From assembly GCA_030704615.1 (NCBI GenBank), contig CM060731.1:24802001-24866000 (forward strand): a stretch of 64,000 bases of DNA, written 5' to 3'. Under the pieces are notes generated by a model that saw nothing but the letters and a program-made list of their open reading frames with translations, was not told the origin of the DNA and ran no database searches. This document shows positions 1-12,282 of this stretch, one piece after another. Both the position numbers and the translations under genes were made by a program. Source of the stretch: Takakia lepidozioides (Eukaryota > Streptophyta > Takakiopsida > Takakiales > Takakiaceae). Positions within the stretch are counted from its first letter, which is position 1. Every line of letters begins with the position of its first letter.

Positions 1-146
1 CTTTCATTTGAAACAGCAATTGAAAGCATCTCAGAGGCATCCAGAGCATTTCACAATCCTTTCTGGGCTATGTGACTCTAGAGCAAAGTGAAAGCTGAAC
101 CAAATCTGAAATAGAATCGTTCCCAGGAGCATCTAGATTCCCTTAC

Positions 147-1596
147 AGTTTGGGTCGACCAGCTCTCACGAGCCTGCGTGCGAGGCATGCTGCCCAGTTC
201 GGTAGCCACAACAGGGGCTGAAGTTGTTGCAATGAACTCGACTGTGTGATCATCCTTAAATTCCTGACACCACAACTCTGTCAACAACTGCGATTCAAAG
301 AATTGCAGGAATTTAGTAGCATTAGCATGAAACACCTATGAGAAATACACTCATATCTTGCAGTCACAGCAAATGTCTTACAGTGTGGGACCAACTCTCA
401 CGACGGGTGCGAGGCACGTTGTCCGACGGCTGGGACCAACTCTCATGACGAGTGCGAGGGATGCTATCTGATGGTTGGGACCAACTCTCACGAGGCACGC
501 GAGGCATGTTGTCCAATGGTTGAGACCAACTCTCACGAGGCGTGTGAGGCATGTTGTCCGATGGTTGGGAGCAACTCTCTGTAGCAAGGGTGTGAGGAAT
601 GCTGTCCGATGGTTGCGAGCAACTCTCTGTAGCAAGGGTGTGAGGAATGCTGTCCGATGGTTGGGACCAACTCTCACGGGGAGTGGAAGGCGTGTTAGAT
701 GGAACTTCAGTAGCGGAAACAGTTGTACAAGAACTGCTTTCGATTGTGAGCCCCACTGTTTCTATGTCCACCTGACACCACAATCAAGGACAATCTTCAA
801 CCCATGATGATTGAGTGAGTTGCGTGAACAGAATTGAGGTAAGTTGTACCTGAATTGTCAAATGATCTATGGAACACAGTGAGGGTGCCAGAACAATGTT
901 ATCTGGTAGCAGGTGTCTTACAGTGTGAGACCAAGTCTCGAAAATGCTGACCGGTTCCAAAGTTGCAACAGGAGTAGAGCTACTTGCAGTGAGCGCTCCT
1001 GCAGTGTCAGATTCCTTTTCCTGAAGCCAACACTGTTAGTCACTTGAGAAAAATTTCACCAACAAACATCATTTGAAAGGAAAAATTAAACTGTTGAATA
1101 ATTTAGAATCCAAATATGATCTGTAGCGCAGCCAAATGTGCATCACGTCCATTGTTGATGGCAGGCTGCTGGAATGTTAATGGTCATTTAGTGATAAATG
1201 CAGAGGCCTTACAGTGTGAGACTCATTGATATTCAGAGGGTCAGGTGTCAAGTCCGGTGGTCTCCGAAGTACTTCAGCCCGCCTGGTGGTATTGAGTGTG
1301 GGGAAGTCGTCATCTTCTCCTCCCATTCTCTGAATCCACACAACATGAAATTAGGCAGTCGGACTACAGATTCATGATCATATTGTAAACTTGTTGAAAT
1401 GTAACGCTGTGATAGCAGCACTGAAGCAGGTACACACAGTTCATATAGTATAAACAATCGTGACGACAAACAAAAGGATCGGTTGTCTATATGTACAGGA
1501 TGTGTGCAAGGAGGAGGCAAGGAGTAGCTAGTGCTGATCAATCAATGAGTATACCTCGGGATATGCTCGTGGAAGTTTCTTAGCCTCGGACTTCAT
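147..1596 (-). CDS. Modular ESWS-repeat protein, partial (3' end outside window)
   Basis: I do not recognise this gene, but its structure is clear. On the minus strand the exons 1213-1329, 922-1020, 382-771 and 147-263 are all open in phase 0, have lengths divisible by three, follow AG acceptors, and end at GTAAG donors. A possible first exon with an ATG is 1555-1596, with a GTATAC donor; an alternative start upstream cannot be excluded. Each of the four exons ends in a related tail: ESHT, ETWSHT, ESWSHT and ESWSTQT. The product is low complexity, Ser/Thr/Pro/Glu-rich and probably disordered. Exon 382-771 contains a 15-16-residue tandem repeat around RESWSQPSD. The gene continues past the left edge. 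Exon borders come from sequence inspection only. Confidence 0.6.
382..690 (-). repeat. Coding minisatellite, 45-48-bp unit, about 7 copies
   Basis: The unit reads GGGACCAACTCTCACGA followed by a variable stretch and GTCCGATGGTT on the plus strand. Five units are 45 bp and two carry a 3-bp longer variant, so the frame of the minus-strand exon is kept throughout. It encodes the RESWSQPSD repeat. A related single copy lies in the neighbouring exon at about 165-200. Confidence 0.85.
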
Positions 1597-2282
1597 GCTT
1601 ACAGCAAATGAACGTAGGTCTGTCGCTGACTGTAAACCACAGATCAAAACCCACATCTGAAATATCCAACGTTCGACACACTGCTACTACAGATCAAGGA
1701 TTGACCATGACCCACACAAGTAGGCTAACGCATCATGATCGTATGCTAATCTCTCCCTGGAATCGTGCTGAATTGTATGGGTCATTAGATATCACTTGTC
1801 TAAGACTGATAGCTCGAGGACAAACTTATGCATGTGTGTACCCTGAACACCACTGCAGAGCAGTAGCCCAGCAAGGTCTGTTGAGCTGCTTGAATTGTTT
1901 GGCAGATTTCAGGCACGTGCCGACTGGAATACACATGATCGTCTTCCTGCATGCAACGTGCACAATGAATGAAGCACTTGACACTTTGCATATCATTATA
2001 TTGTACATGACATGATCCTAGTTCTTCCCGGTGAGTCTGGCGGACTGACATTGCAAGCATACATCCATTCGATTAGATTAGATTTCTGTCTCTGTAGGAA
2101 GAGGGCTACATGCAGTGCTCAACGAAGGCTGCCCAAGTCTATATAATCTTAGTCATTTGTACATAACTGCGGGTTAATCCTTTCTCACTCTGTCTGGGCT
2201 GTCACCCCAGTACCTAAGGCAAGATTGTCACTGAAACTTTCTCATGAAGCTGGAGGCTGCAGGTAAGAGGGGACGTATGTAC
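1597..2282. other. Intergenic or intronic, no supported gene
   Basis: This lies between two minus-strand genes. It may hold the true 5' exon of the ESWS-repeat gene (an AG acceptor followed by 54 open bases ending in GTAAGC lies near 1601-1656) and the 3' exons of the TH1-like gene. I could not fix either. Confidence 0.4.
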
Positions 2283-3711
2283 CTCTGCGATGGAGAGAAT
2301 GAAGTGGTTACAGACATAGCTGCGCGTGATCTTTGTCACACAGGCCAGTGGAATCCGGCGTTTACACTTGAAGTTGCACTTATAGAGATCGTACACGGCA
2401 GAATCTGTGATGAGCAGCACCCTCGTCCGATCCAGAGCCCACTGCAGGAGCTTGTTGCTGGTGCTATGCAAAATCTCGAAAGGTCCACTGTACAATGCTA
2501 CCTCATTATCTGCACCTGCACGCCAAAGTTCAAACTGGTGTCAACGATAAAACCACCTGTGTAGACTTCAGAAGCCACAAGGAAGCGGGTCCGCGATCAG
2601 CCTCTTACTTTCGGCATATGATCTATATATTGTCCAGATTGATCGAAGAGAGATGACTTGAAACACTCAAGAGGAAATTATGGCATTCCACTTGAGGCTT
2701 ACTGAAATATGACAAGGATTTCCGCACATGCTTGTTCCCTTGAAGACGGAGATGGTCCATAGATGAGGTCATTTTTTCCAGCCAGGAACCCACTCAGTCT
2801 GGCCTGCACTGCCACTTGAGCTTGACTTCATGCAAGCGGAGCGCCTGGACCTGGTGTTCCAACAGACCCCATTAGAATCTCTATGTAAGACTTACCCATG
2901 AGAGGCTGAAATCGTGTTAGAGATATAGCTATGCAGGACCTCAGTATGGATGTGAGATGTGTATAAGAATTCCAGGGTAAAACCAGCAGCTTGACATGCA
3001 GCTTGATTCACAATACAAGTTACGCAAGACGACAGAGGAGACTTCTGAAGACCAGCCATCGAAAAGTTGACCAACTTTGTAGATTCATGAATACGCACAA
3101 AGGTGATTGGCATCAGTGCTGCACCTCTTTCTCGAGGAACTCGTACCTCTTGAGAGCCAAGCGCCGTCTCTCTCCAGCTCTCTCCAGCAAACCTGCAGTA
3201 TGAAGTTATCTCCAATATTATGTAATTCCTTCCTTTCTCTCCCTCCCACCCTCGAGCAATTTCTACCCTCTTCATGTGGATGGGTTATCTCTCCGTCTCC
3301 ACGCGGGTAGGAATTCCAAGAGTCCATCAGGAAACAAAAACAATGTATAATGATGGAGACCCTCGTGTAGCTGCACACTGAAACCGCCCAAGCAGCCCTT
3401 CCGCCTGCCGCCGCCTCCAGTTCTTGTACTCACAGCTTCGAGGGCGCTTTCAAAGTCAGAGCAAACTCTTTTTTTTCGCAATCTAAAGACTCTCAAATTG
3501 CTCCGAGATGAAAACTATCCTCGTGGATGAAGAAGGACATCGTGCGAGGGGGAGACAGATCTGCGATGAGTGTCAGTTTGGATCTTTGAGTGAGGAATTG
3601 AATTGATGATAATTGATCCTCCCCAACAGAGAACGGTTTTTTGGCGTTCTCAATGTATGCATCCTTGCGTGTTGACCCCCCGAAGATCATAGCAGGTGTG
3701 CGTGCACCCAC
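2283..3711 (-). CDS. Protein with myosin TH1-like domain, partial model
   Basis: The exon at about 2283-2494 (minus, ending at a GTAC donor) translates to a segment with RVLLITDSAVYDLYKCNFK followed by KRRIPLACVTKIT and a FILSI ending. This resembles the myosin-I tail homology 1 (TH1) beta-sandwich, where R(I/V)LLLT, a YNLD-like turn and KRRIPL recur. TH1 binds acidic phospholipids. An upstream open segment at 3493-3711 contains TRKDAYIENAKKPFS, which fits the short basic stretch preceding TH1 domains, and 3433-3485 ends in a good GTGAGT donor. No myosin motor is visible in the window, so this would be a stand-alone TH1 protein or the tail of a larger one. Exon joins are not resolved. Confidence 0.45.
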
Positions 3712-4079
3712 AAGGTAAGAATTTCAAGCTCGAAATGCATAGCAGTCACAAGATTTGGGTGAAGCGTAATAATAATATAGCTTGCATTCTGCACTCGGTT
3801 TGGCTGTGGAGTGTGAGCGACAGAGGGAGGTCGTAATCAACCCTTTACGGTCACAGTTGTATCTACCCCAGTTGACATGAATTGATAAAACGTTTAGAGG
3901 TCACAAATCAAAATCTGCTCTGGTGAATGCAAAGTTCAGAGAGGGCGCCTCTGCACTTGACATTCTTCACGGGAAGGACTAGTGAATTCCAGTTGGAAAG
4001 TGTGATCCTTGTATTACATCAGGGTCGGAGTGTATGGTAGGCAATTTAACTTTGTCCTGTCTCAGTTACTTCCGGTGCT
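3712..4079. promoter_or_regulatory. Likely divergent promoter region
   Basis: The TH1-like gene (minus) and the MTHFS gene (plus) point away from each other across this 370-bp gap, so it should carry both promoters. I see no convincing TATA box. Confidence 0.3.
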
Positions 4080-6787
4080 ATGGTGGAACTCTTCAACTCG
4101 GTAAACCCTAGAGCTGCGCAAGCTCCAAAGTGTACATTGTGCAGTCGCTTTTACACATTCTCGCCTTCTCTCCCTATCAATATACGTGGTTCCAAATGGG
4201 GAGCGCCTGGAACTTGTGGATTGTTGGCTGAAACGTCGCTCGTGGTGTGTCGGGCTCCAGTTCCTGGCCGGTTGGCAACAAAGACGGCAATGTACAGGGG
4301 TACAGGCCCTGCCTTGGATGCCCTTATGCGGCAGAAGCGAGCTTTACGATCGCTTGTGCGCAAGCAGCTCCGCAGTTTTCCTCCAGATGTGCGCCAGCAA
4401 GAAGGTGTCTCCTCACGTGTGACTTTCTTGTGCATTCATAGCTTTGCAGCTTTGCAGCTTATATTGTAGACAGATTACTTCTCCATGAAGAATATTTGAT
4501 CTTCCTCCTAGGACACAATGCAGTAAGTTGCAGTTGCTTCAAACATCTCCAACCATCGACGTTCTTTTCTCTTTTGTTTCTTGATGGTTGTCAAACGAAA
4601 TATGTAGGAGTTTTCTACTCTTGTGTTCATACCCAGGTTTACTTAAAAGCTAAACGATTCAACTGTTGTGGCCTCACAACCTCCCAATTGTTCCTGCACA
4701 CTTTTTTGATGTCTCCCTCTTCAACTCTCTCCTGCCCCTAGATAAACCTGGAATAGGTTTTCACCTTGAGAGCCTATCAATGGAAACTGCAGATGATGCA
4801 ATCCAGAAGAACATACTAGCAGCAGACTGGTTCAAGAACAGCCAAAGAGTGTGTGCGTATGTGAGCTGTGCCAATTTGCGAGAGGTGGACACATCACACA
4901 TCATGGCCCATCTATTGGAGCTGCAACGTCAGGACTCAGGCGAGCTTTCTTCCCAACACATTTCCATAGCTATAATTAACCCTCTACTATGGATAGCTGT
5001 AATTGTAGATTTGGCTGGGTTTCTCTGCACTGACATTCTTTTAGTCAGGAGTGGCCCTCCTTCTCCATCTCTCAGAAATAGCATTGGGTCACTCAAGTTT
5101 GTGTAATAGTTTCTCTTCTTGTTTCCTTCTCTGTCTCTCTGTGCGTGGTTGTTCTAAAGTTTCCTTCATTCTTTCGTTCTCTCCATGGGTCATCCTTTAG
5201 GCACTACTGTCACTCTGTCTGGCTATGTCTGTTTGGATGTGTTATCTGAGGATAGTGTGATTTGTAGGCTAAGATAGGTGATGGGCTGTCAGAGAGGAAG
5301 GTGTACGTGCCACGCGTGGAAGACAAGGAGAGCCACATGCGCATGCTGCACATCACCAACAGTGATGATGACATGGTTGCCAATTCCATGAATATTTTGG
5401 AACCCAGCCCACTGGACCCCAGTGGAAATCCTCGCAAGGATGGTGAGCTTCTTCATGCTCATTCTCATCATTCCTAGCCTGCTCCTGCGTCCATCGCTCA
5501 AAATGATTGAAGGCATAGGTGTGCCAACTCTGAGTTTCCCCTTCTCCTGTGCTTGCTTCAATCATCTTCAATGCTGTAATGATATGCTGAGGTCCAATGG
5601 TGGATGCATGAGACTCTATGGTTCATAAGGGGACAATTAGCAAAATCCTTGCATCTCGCAGCAATAACAAAGCTTGCTTGCAGAAGAGCTTTGTTTTGTA
5701 CGACCTGCCTGGAGCCCATATGTGGGGACTTCAAGTGAATTGGGAAGCAGGTTGGGTGAAAAAGGAGATTCGCAGTTGTGGTCTCCACCGAGGGTCACTG
5801 GCCTAACATATGAGGGGGTGGGTGGGCACCATGCTAGTGATGCAGACAAGTGAGCCTTTGGACTTACTACTACTGCCTGGTATGTTTGCTCTTCCTCAAA
5901 GGTATGCATACCATAGTGTGTTGCACTTGCAATGAAATTATTGCAACTTGTCTCCACTGAAAGGATTTCACTACAAGTCCAGCTTTGGCTACACTGGTCA
6001 GTGCAAAGAGTGTGGCGTGCCTGTTAGGCTGGTTAATCCATCCACCCTCTCTGGTTCAACTGTGGGTGTGATTTTGAACAGGACTGGCATTCGATAGCGC
6101 AGGACGGCGCCTTGGCCGGGGTGGGGGGTGAGTTCACTCAATCCGGATGTGCTCCCACTATCATCATGCAAAAGCACTTTCATTTTTGCTGAAGTGTAGG
6201 AAGTACTTACAGAGACTGAAGATGTAGCCGTTAGTTGTTGTGAGGGCTGAGCAGGGCATGCTATGTTGGCACCATGATGGTTCCACACTACAACTGCATC
6301 TCTTATGGCAGACCTTCTGCCAATTTTCAACTGAACTACAATATGTGGTGTGGCAGGTACTATGATCTGTTTCTCACAAACTATTTGCTCCTTGCCAAAG
6401 ACAAAGGCTGGAAGCCGCCACTGCTAGGTGAGGACACTTGTGCCTGCTTTCTGCAGCTGGTCCTCCGTAAATTCTGCCCTGAAACCCATACATATGATAA
6501 GTGTCATCTTATATTCATCACCTCATGCTTTCCATCGGTTGCTACCACCCCTAATCTGAACTCAAAGAGTTGAATAGGCCAAGAGAAGTGGATGCAGTGG
6601 ATGGACTCAGAACGGGAGGGAGGGAGGGAGGGATGGGTGTGCAGTGGCATTGACATACAGCGTGCAGATACAGGAGGATGCAGTGCCGGTCGATGCTAGT
6701 GATGTCCCCGTAGATGCTCTGGTGTCCTACAGAGGCGTGCTTCCTATCACCCCCTTCGCCCACCAGCGCATTCTTCAAACCAGCTAG
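4080..6787 (+). CDS. 5FCL: 5-formyltetrahydrofolate cyclo-ligase (MTHFS, 5-FCL)
   Basis: Converts 5-formyl-THF to 5,10-methenyl-THF with ATP; in plants it is mitochondrial. Seven exons join in frame: 4080-4404, 4793-4927, 5278-5442, 5838-5879, 6082-6127, 6357-6427, 6645-6787, giving 308 aa. All introns are GT..AG; exons 4 and 5 are only 42 and 46 bp. The protein has about 75 extra N-terminal residues rich in Ser/Arg/Ala, consistent with a mitochondrial presequence. Core motifs in order are ILAADWFKNSQRVCAYVSC, KVYVPRVEDK, NSMNILEPSPLDPSGNPR, LLLLPGLAFD, the glycine-rich ATP/phosphate loop GRRLGRGGGYYD (residues about 229-241), and the C-terminal VALTYSVQ and VPVDALVS. No stops or missing motifs, so it looks functional. 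The exon 2 donor (CAAC/gtcagg) is the least certain join. Confidence 0.93.
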
Positions 6788-8149
6788 AAGATCTCCATAG
6801 ATTTCCATAGGTTTCCATAGATCGTCTGCCATCTCTTCTCTTGTCTCTCTTTGTCTGTGCGACCTTCCAAGCTCACCCTCTGCATTCCCAACCCTCTCTG
6901 TATTACTCGCATTCCAAAACACTTACATTTCTACTCTGTCGGGATGGATTCCCGGTCGCTGTTCTGTTATTGTATTCATTCATCCATTTCGGATATTCTT
7001 CTTTTGGATGAGCCACCGTGGATGACGAGATACTGTATGGATGAATGTGGGATGAGTGGGAGTCATAAAGCGGGCTGCGGGTGACAGCGGGCTGTCGCCA
7101 GAGCAGTTATCGTTGTCCCCCGTTCATTACTCGCCCTGTCACCCATCAATTCATTGCGTTCGCTGCCGCCGGGAACTGAACGGGAACAAAAAGTGCAATC
7201 ATCCAAATGTTATCGTCGTTGTCGGGGATGAAAAACGTCCACATCTATACTTCATTCGTTCACAGTGCCCCCCCCCCCACGTGCCATCTAATCTAAACAC
7301 TAAACACGCCACCAACCAAAAATAGATTTTCAGCTTCTACGACGTGGATGAATGACAAACATCCGCTCCGATGAAGCCATCCCATCTCTGCAGGCCACCT
7401 CGTACAGCCGGTAAGGCGACCGGAAGCAGCCAGTAGGAGGAAAGTCCAAAAGCCGTTAGCGCTACCCTGCCACACACGGACGGGACACCGGCTACAGCCA
7501 GTCAGGAATGCTAAGACGGATAATTAGTAATTTGCTTAGTTCCCCGTCGACTGATTACTGGCCTAAAATCGCGGGAGAGGTTTGAAGGTGGTGGGTTAGT
7601 GAGGTTGTTAGTGACGGCACGACAGGCTGGGCCGGTCAGGCCGCCAGCGTGCGTGGGCAGCCCCAGAGAGTACGAAGGGCGTGTCACGCAGAGTGTGTGA
7701 GGGTGTGTCTGTGTGTCTGCAGAGCTCTGCACCAGGTGGGAGGGGACCTGACCTTTGCAGCAGGGGACCTCTGCGACCTTGTCTCTCTATCTCTCTGTCG
7801 ACACAGAGAGAGAGAGAGAGAGTGTAGAGTAGAGTAGAGTAGCTTTTCACAGGAGAGCTGATGGTGGACCATCGCCAGCTGAAGGCATGAGACTCTGCTG
7901 TGGGAATCCGTGTAGATTTGAATGAGAGAGAGGTTTGAGATGGGGGTGTCCGTGGTGCAAATTGTAGAGGGGTGGTTGTTGTTTTTGTTTCCGTGTTCAG
8001 AATTGGTGAGTCTGTGGTGGTCTCATCCTGGGCTGGTGGCGGTATCTGGGATACAGAGAGGGTTGGGGGTGTAGTTGGAGTGTCCTGGCTCCTGTGCTGT
8101 ACTGTTGAGGAGGTCCTTTTTCGGGTTGTGTGGAAAGTAGATTGATTAG
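6788..8149. other. Intergenic, simple repeats, no supported gene
   Basis: Holds a C11 run near 7267, a GA/CT-rich tract at 7784-7845 and, at about 6990-7065, a cluster of GGATGA/TCATCC words like those at 25.6-26.1 kb. A GGAG tetranucleotide run lies just before, inside the last MTHFS intron at 6615-6634. The part nearest 8150 should include the trihelix promoter. Confidence 0.5.
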
Positions 8150-11092
8150 ATGGGGAGTGTGGGGGACGACGATGTTATCGTGGCGCATCGGTGGACCCGG
8201 GCGGAGACGTTGGTGTTGGCGCATGCGATGAGGGCTCGTGAAGAGGAGGCGCATGACGTGACGGGGAAGAGTGCGGTGGGGACAGCCAGTGAGAAGTGGG
8301 AAGTTATTGCGAAATTCTGCCGCAGCCATGGAGTTCACCGGAGCAATGCGCAGTGTAGTAGCCGGTGGGCTAATCTGTACCATGACTACCGGCGAGTGCG
8401 AGACTGGCGGAAGGAGGACGGGGTTGAGTCTTACTGGAAGATGAATGAGAAGAGAAGGAGGGAGAAGAAGCTGCCGGCAGCCCTGGATGAGGAGGCTTAC
8501 AAAGCTCTGGTCTCGTTCCTCGACCCGGATTTGAAACAAACAGGCACCCCGGAATCAGAGGTTGATAGTGATAGGCCCTCGCATGTTTCCACTGCAGCCG
8601 CCCCGGACTCGGCAGAACTGCGAAGGGTCCCTGCAGATGCTGCTCCTGTTCTTGAGTCCGGTAGGTCCATTTCGGCGAATTTGGGGATTATTTAGCGGTG
8701 TAGCGCTTGCATTCGTTTCATGAGGACTTTCACTAGATCAGGTTTGTGTGAACTTGATGAATTGGTTTTTGAGTGTGGTTCACTACACCAAGCTCATTAT
8801 AACTGTGTAATCCAGGGAGCAGTTACATTCTGCTTCTTTTCTCCCCTTGTCTCCTTTTCTCTTCATCGGCCCTCCCCTCTCTGAGTTTGTTTTAAATGGT
8901 TGGAAGACGAAACATGTAGATGAAATTGCTCATTTTCCAATATAATCTTTTTTGCTATTCTGGATGCTTCTGTGTGCTGCTCAGGGCCGGCCTACACTAT
9001 GTTGGCACTCAACCCAGACAGCTATATGGCTGCACCTTGTTTTTGGGACTTTTGACTTGCGTAATGAATCTCTCTTCGAGAGGTATATGCAGCTACCATG
9101 TAATTGGTGGTGCATGGAAGAGAAGTCCAGCTGTTCACAACCTTAGTAAGTCCATGCAGAAGGAACTTGTGCACAATGGTGTTTTCACAGATATTCGTGA
9201 CCTTTCCAATTGCAGGCTCTTGCGAAAATGCAGGTAAGGGGAGGTGCATCTGCGGTGGCTTCTTTTTCTCTTAATAGAACTTCTTAAATGTCTGTCCCGT
9301 TCACCTTCAGGCAGATCTGGCTTAATGTAGCCTTCAGTGGCGACAATAGGATCTTTTATGATCAAATACAGGGGAAATGTGTCATATATATGTTAAGAGT
9401 TAAGGTTTCACTTAGTTGGTGTTGAAGTCTACTGCAGAAAGGGCCCTAATATAGGTGTGGGTTACAAAATTTGTGGAGTTACTATTGTGGTGTGACCATT
9501 TTTTGCTGTCTGTGGAAGTTGTAAGGGAAGAACTGCAGCAACCGATACATGTCGGAGCTTACAACATGAATTTGGAGTTAGCAGACTGAGAAGGGTTTCA
9601 GTTATTGTGCTGCGAAAAAATCTTACACATTGTGGTTGTGCTCTTTACACAGGGTCAGCTGGTGACACTCAGGGGGATAAACAGCCAGCACGAAAGAGAA
9701 AGCGTGTGACCATAGCTGGGGCAATAGACAATGAGACGACTCAAATCGGTGATACCATACGGGATTCCCCCAGGCCTGCCATTGATGTGACTCGTCCCCA
9801 CACAAACACCAGTCGCTCTTCCAATGAAAGGCCAACAGTCAGTACAGAGAGAGGCAGCTGGCCGGAGTGGGAGGTGCAGCACAGCACTTCAATGCTGGAT
9901 ACACGCACACCTATCCAAAAGGAGGCAGAGCCAGTACGCATGCTAAAGGAGCAGGTGGCTCAGATAGTGGAGGCCAGCAACCAGCGGCTGCAAGCACAGC
10001 TACAGGGCCTCTTCTCCCAGCTTGGTATGCAGCTTCAGGTAATGCGCCTCTGCCCTTCACCCCCACTGCTTCCTGCTATGAAACAGGGCATGGTTCTGTT
10101 GGATATTGGGTTACATTACTGCCTACTTACAGTAGGAAAGGGTGGCATGGCAGGTGGCCGGTGCTCAAATGCAGGCGCAGATGCATGAGGCAGCGCGGGG
10201 AGTGCAATCTGAGCTGCATAGCCTCCTGCAGGTGCATTCGGACCAGGTCCACACGCAAGTCCAACCCCACAGCTCCCTTCCAGTGCCTCACCGTACAGGC
10301 CCTCCTTTAGACCGAGACAGGAGTGCCCCAAACTGTAGTAATATGGTGGCGAACAGGAGTGTGCGGCCAACACTGGTTGATGGCCCTGCTGGTATGTTAA
10401 AGCACTTGACCTCAAATCAACCTCAGCAAGTCAGTGCTGAGAGAGAGAGGAGACAGATACGAATGGTAGAAGGGTTGCCAGCTCACAAGGCACGACCCCT
10501 GCCTCCTCAGCCTCCTCAGCCTCCTCACTCCATCTCTGAAATAGATAGGCTTCTGAGGCAGCAACAGGCAATGCCTGGTACCCAACCCAGCTGGAACCAG
10601 GCCCATTTTGTGATCAGCGAACTCGATCGCGTGCTGGGGCATCAACGACCTGCTGAATTTCTGGTGCAACCTCCACCTGCAAAATGCACCTATGTTGTCA
10701 ACGAAACAGATAGATCCATGAGACAGCAGCATCTTGCTGCAACAGTAACCTCCGCTGATGTGCAAAGCCAAAGATCCTCTGGCAAATCTCCTGGCTCGTC
10801 TGCTGAGCAGTGGCCACTGCACAGTGGAGGGTCAGGGTCCCAGAATGTGGAGAAAGACGGGGATGTAAGTTCAAGACAGGGACAACTAGACAATCCACTA
10901 GTACGCAGGCCCTGTTCTAGTGACCAGGTTGGTGAGCCAAGCCATATACATCCTACCAGCAGCGACACTGTAGATGCAGAAGATACGCAAGGCTCGGGGC
11001 AGGAGGTGACTGCTTCCCCTCAGAAAACCAGTAGTAGTCAGGGAGATGGGGACAACAGACCCAGAGCCATGGACAACCTACCTCGCGTTTAA
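8150..11092 (+). CDS. Trihelix transcription factor
   Basis: A nuclear DNA-binding protein of the plant trihelix (GT-factor, Myb/SANT-like) family. Three exons join cleanly: 8150-8660, 9653-10038, 10154-11092, giving 611 aa. The trihelix domain is at residues about 13-100, with the spaced tryptophans in HRWTRAETLVL, KWEVIAKFC, SSRWANLYHDYRRVRDW and SYWKM, so the last helix contains the extended amphipathic segment typical of the family. A basic nuclear localisation stretch (ARKRKRV) sits near residue 185. Residues about 265-310 form a Gln-rich coiled coil, probably for dimerisation. Residues 426-500 contain three spaced copies of an (I/V)xExDRxxxxQ motif. The C-terminus is Ser/Gln-rich and probably disordered. 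Closest in style to the SIP1/ASR3-like clade, but I would not name an orthologue. Confidence 0.85.
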
Positions 11093-11760
11093 GTAAATAT
11101 TCTAGATTGCTGAGAACTATACCGGTTTGCAGCGCTTCCAATTTCAGTCACTCACGGGGACTAGGCGGTAAGCAGGGATTTAACATAGCTGACACATTAT
11201 CACATTCCGAAGATTTCCTTAGTGCCTTTCAAGCCTGCGGAGCTTGGGTCAGGTTTTCTGACGGCAAGGTGACTATTTGAATGTTTTGGAAGGCGGAAGG
11301 CCCAGGTCTTTTGGCCTTCCTGGGGTGATGGTAGGGCTAAGGCTCGGCCAATCACAGGGAGGGCCCCCAGGGCTGGGCCTTGCACTTACTGCTCCTCTAA
11401 AATAGATTCAGTTTTATTTTCACCTTTTGGAATGCTATACCTCATAATCCTTTCTGCTGTGCGGGTTTGATTTATTCTTTGGTTTCTGTGGTTCAACTGT
11501 GCCATTTACCTGGGCTCTCTTTACATCCCGCTGATGTACCACACTTCTTCCTTCGCATGTAATGGACTTATCTCAGGCTGTGGGCCTCCACAATCAGAGT
11601 TAGTAATGTAGTAGTCAGAGCTGGTCTGGGCTATAAGATGTCCGAGACATAGGTCAGAGAGTAGCCCAGTCCTGCACACTCTTGTCCCCTCCCGTGTGCT
11701 TTTAATTAGTTCCTTGATGTCATGAACCTTTATAAAAGGTAGCAAATACACCCCATCCCT
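11093..11760. other. 3' flank of trihelix gene, no gene seen
   Basis: No coding exon with supported homology or splice structure. An A/T-rich stretch around 11398-11420 may include the polyadenylation region. Confidence 0.4.
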
Positions 11761-12282
11761 GCTGATGATATTGCTGCTCTTTGGGATAATCCTGAAAATC
11801 TACAGGGACCGATAGATGTGTCAAGGGGTGCTTTGATGTTTAAAGATAAGAGCATAAGAAAGATAATGTGAGCAAAAACGCATTGGGCATTAGAGCAGGC
11901 ATAGTCTCCTAGCATTAAAGGGCAAGTTGACTGCCATGGAAAGTGGTTTTGAGGTGAGGAAGAGTTTCCTCTTAGAGCGATTTGGGAGCTGAATTCTCCT
12001 GGGACTGCTGCTGTTGGGCTCGCTGATGATATTACTGCTCTTTGGGATAATCCTGAAAATCTACAGGGACCGAAAGATAGTGTCAAGGGGTGCTTTGATG
12101 TTTAAAGATAAGAGCATAAGAAAGATAATGTGAACCAAAGAGCATTGAGCATTAGAGCAGGCATAGTCTCATAGCATTTAAGGGCAAGTTGAGTGCCATG
12201 GAAAGTGGTTTTGAGGTGAGGAAGAGTTTCCTCTTAGAGCGATTTGGTAGCTGAATTCTCCTGGGACTGCTGCTGTTGGGCT
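11761..12282. repeat. 261-bp direct tandem duplication, two copies
   Basis: Copy 1 is 11761-12021 and copy 2 is 12022-12282. They are nearly identical from GCTGATGATATT to GGGACTGCTGCTGTTGGGCTC. On the plus strand both copies keep the same short reading frame (DDIAALWDNPENLQGP in copy 1, DDITALWDNPENLQGP in copy 2), but each frame closes at a TGA downstream. I cannot assign a gene. Confidence 0.9.

Noticed and set aside
4151-4435. Minus-strand ORF over the first MTHFS exon
   Set aside because: Shadow of the supported plus-strand exon.
7997-8539. 180-codon minus-strand open frame
   Set aside because: Antisense of the trihelix exon, no domain.
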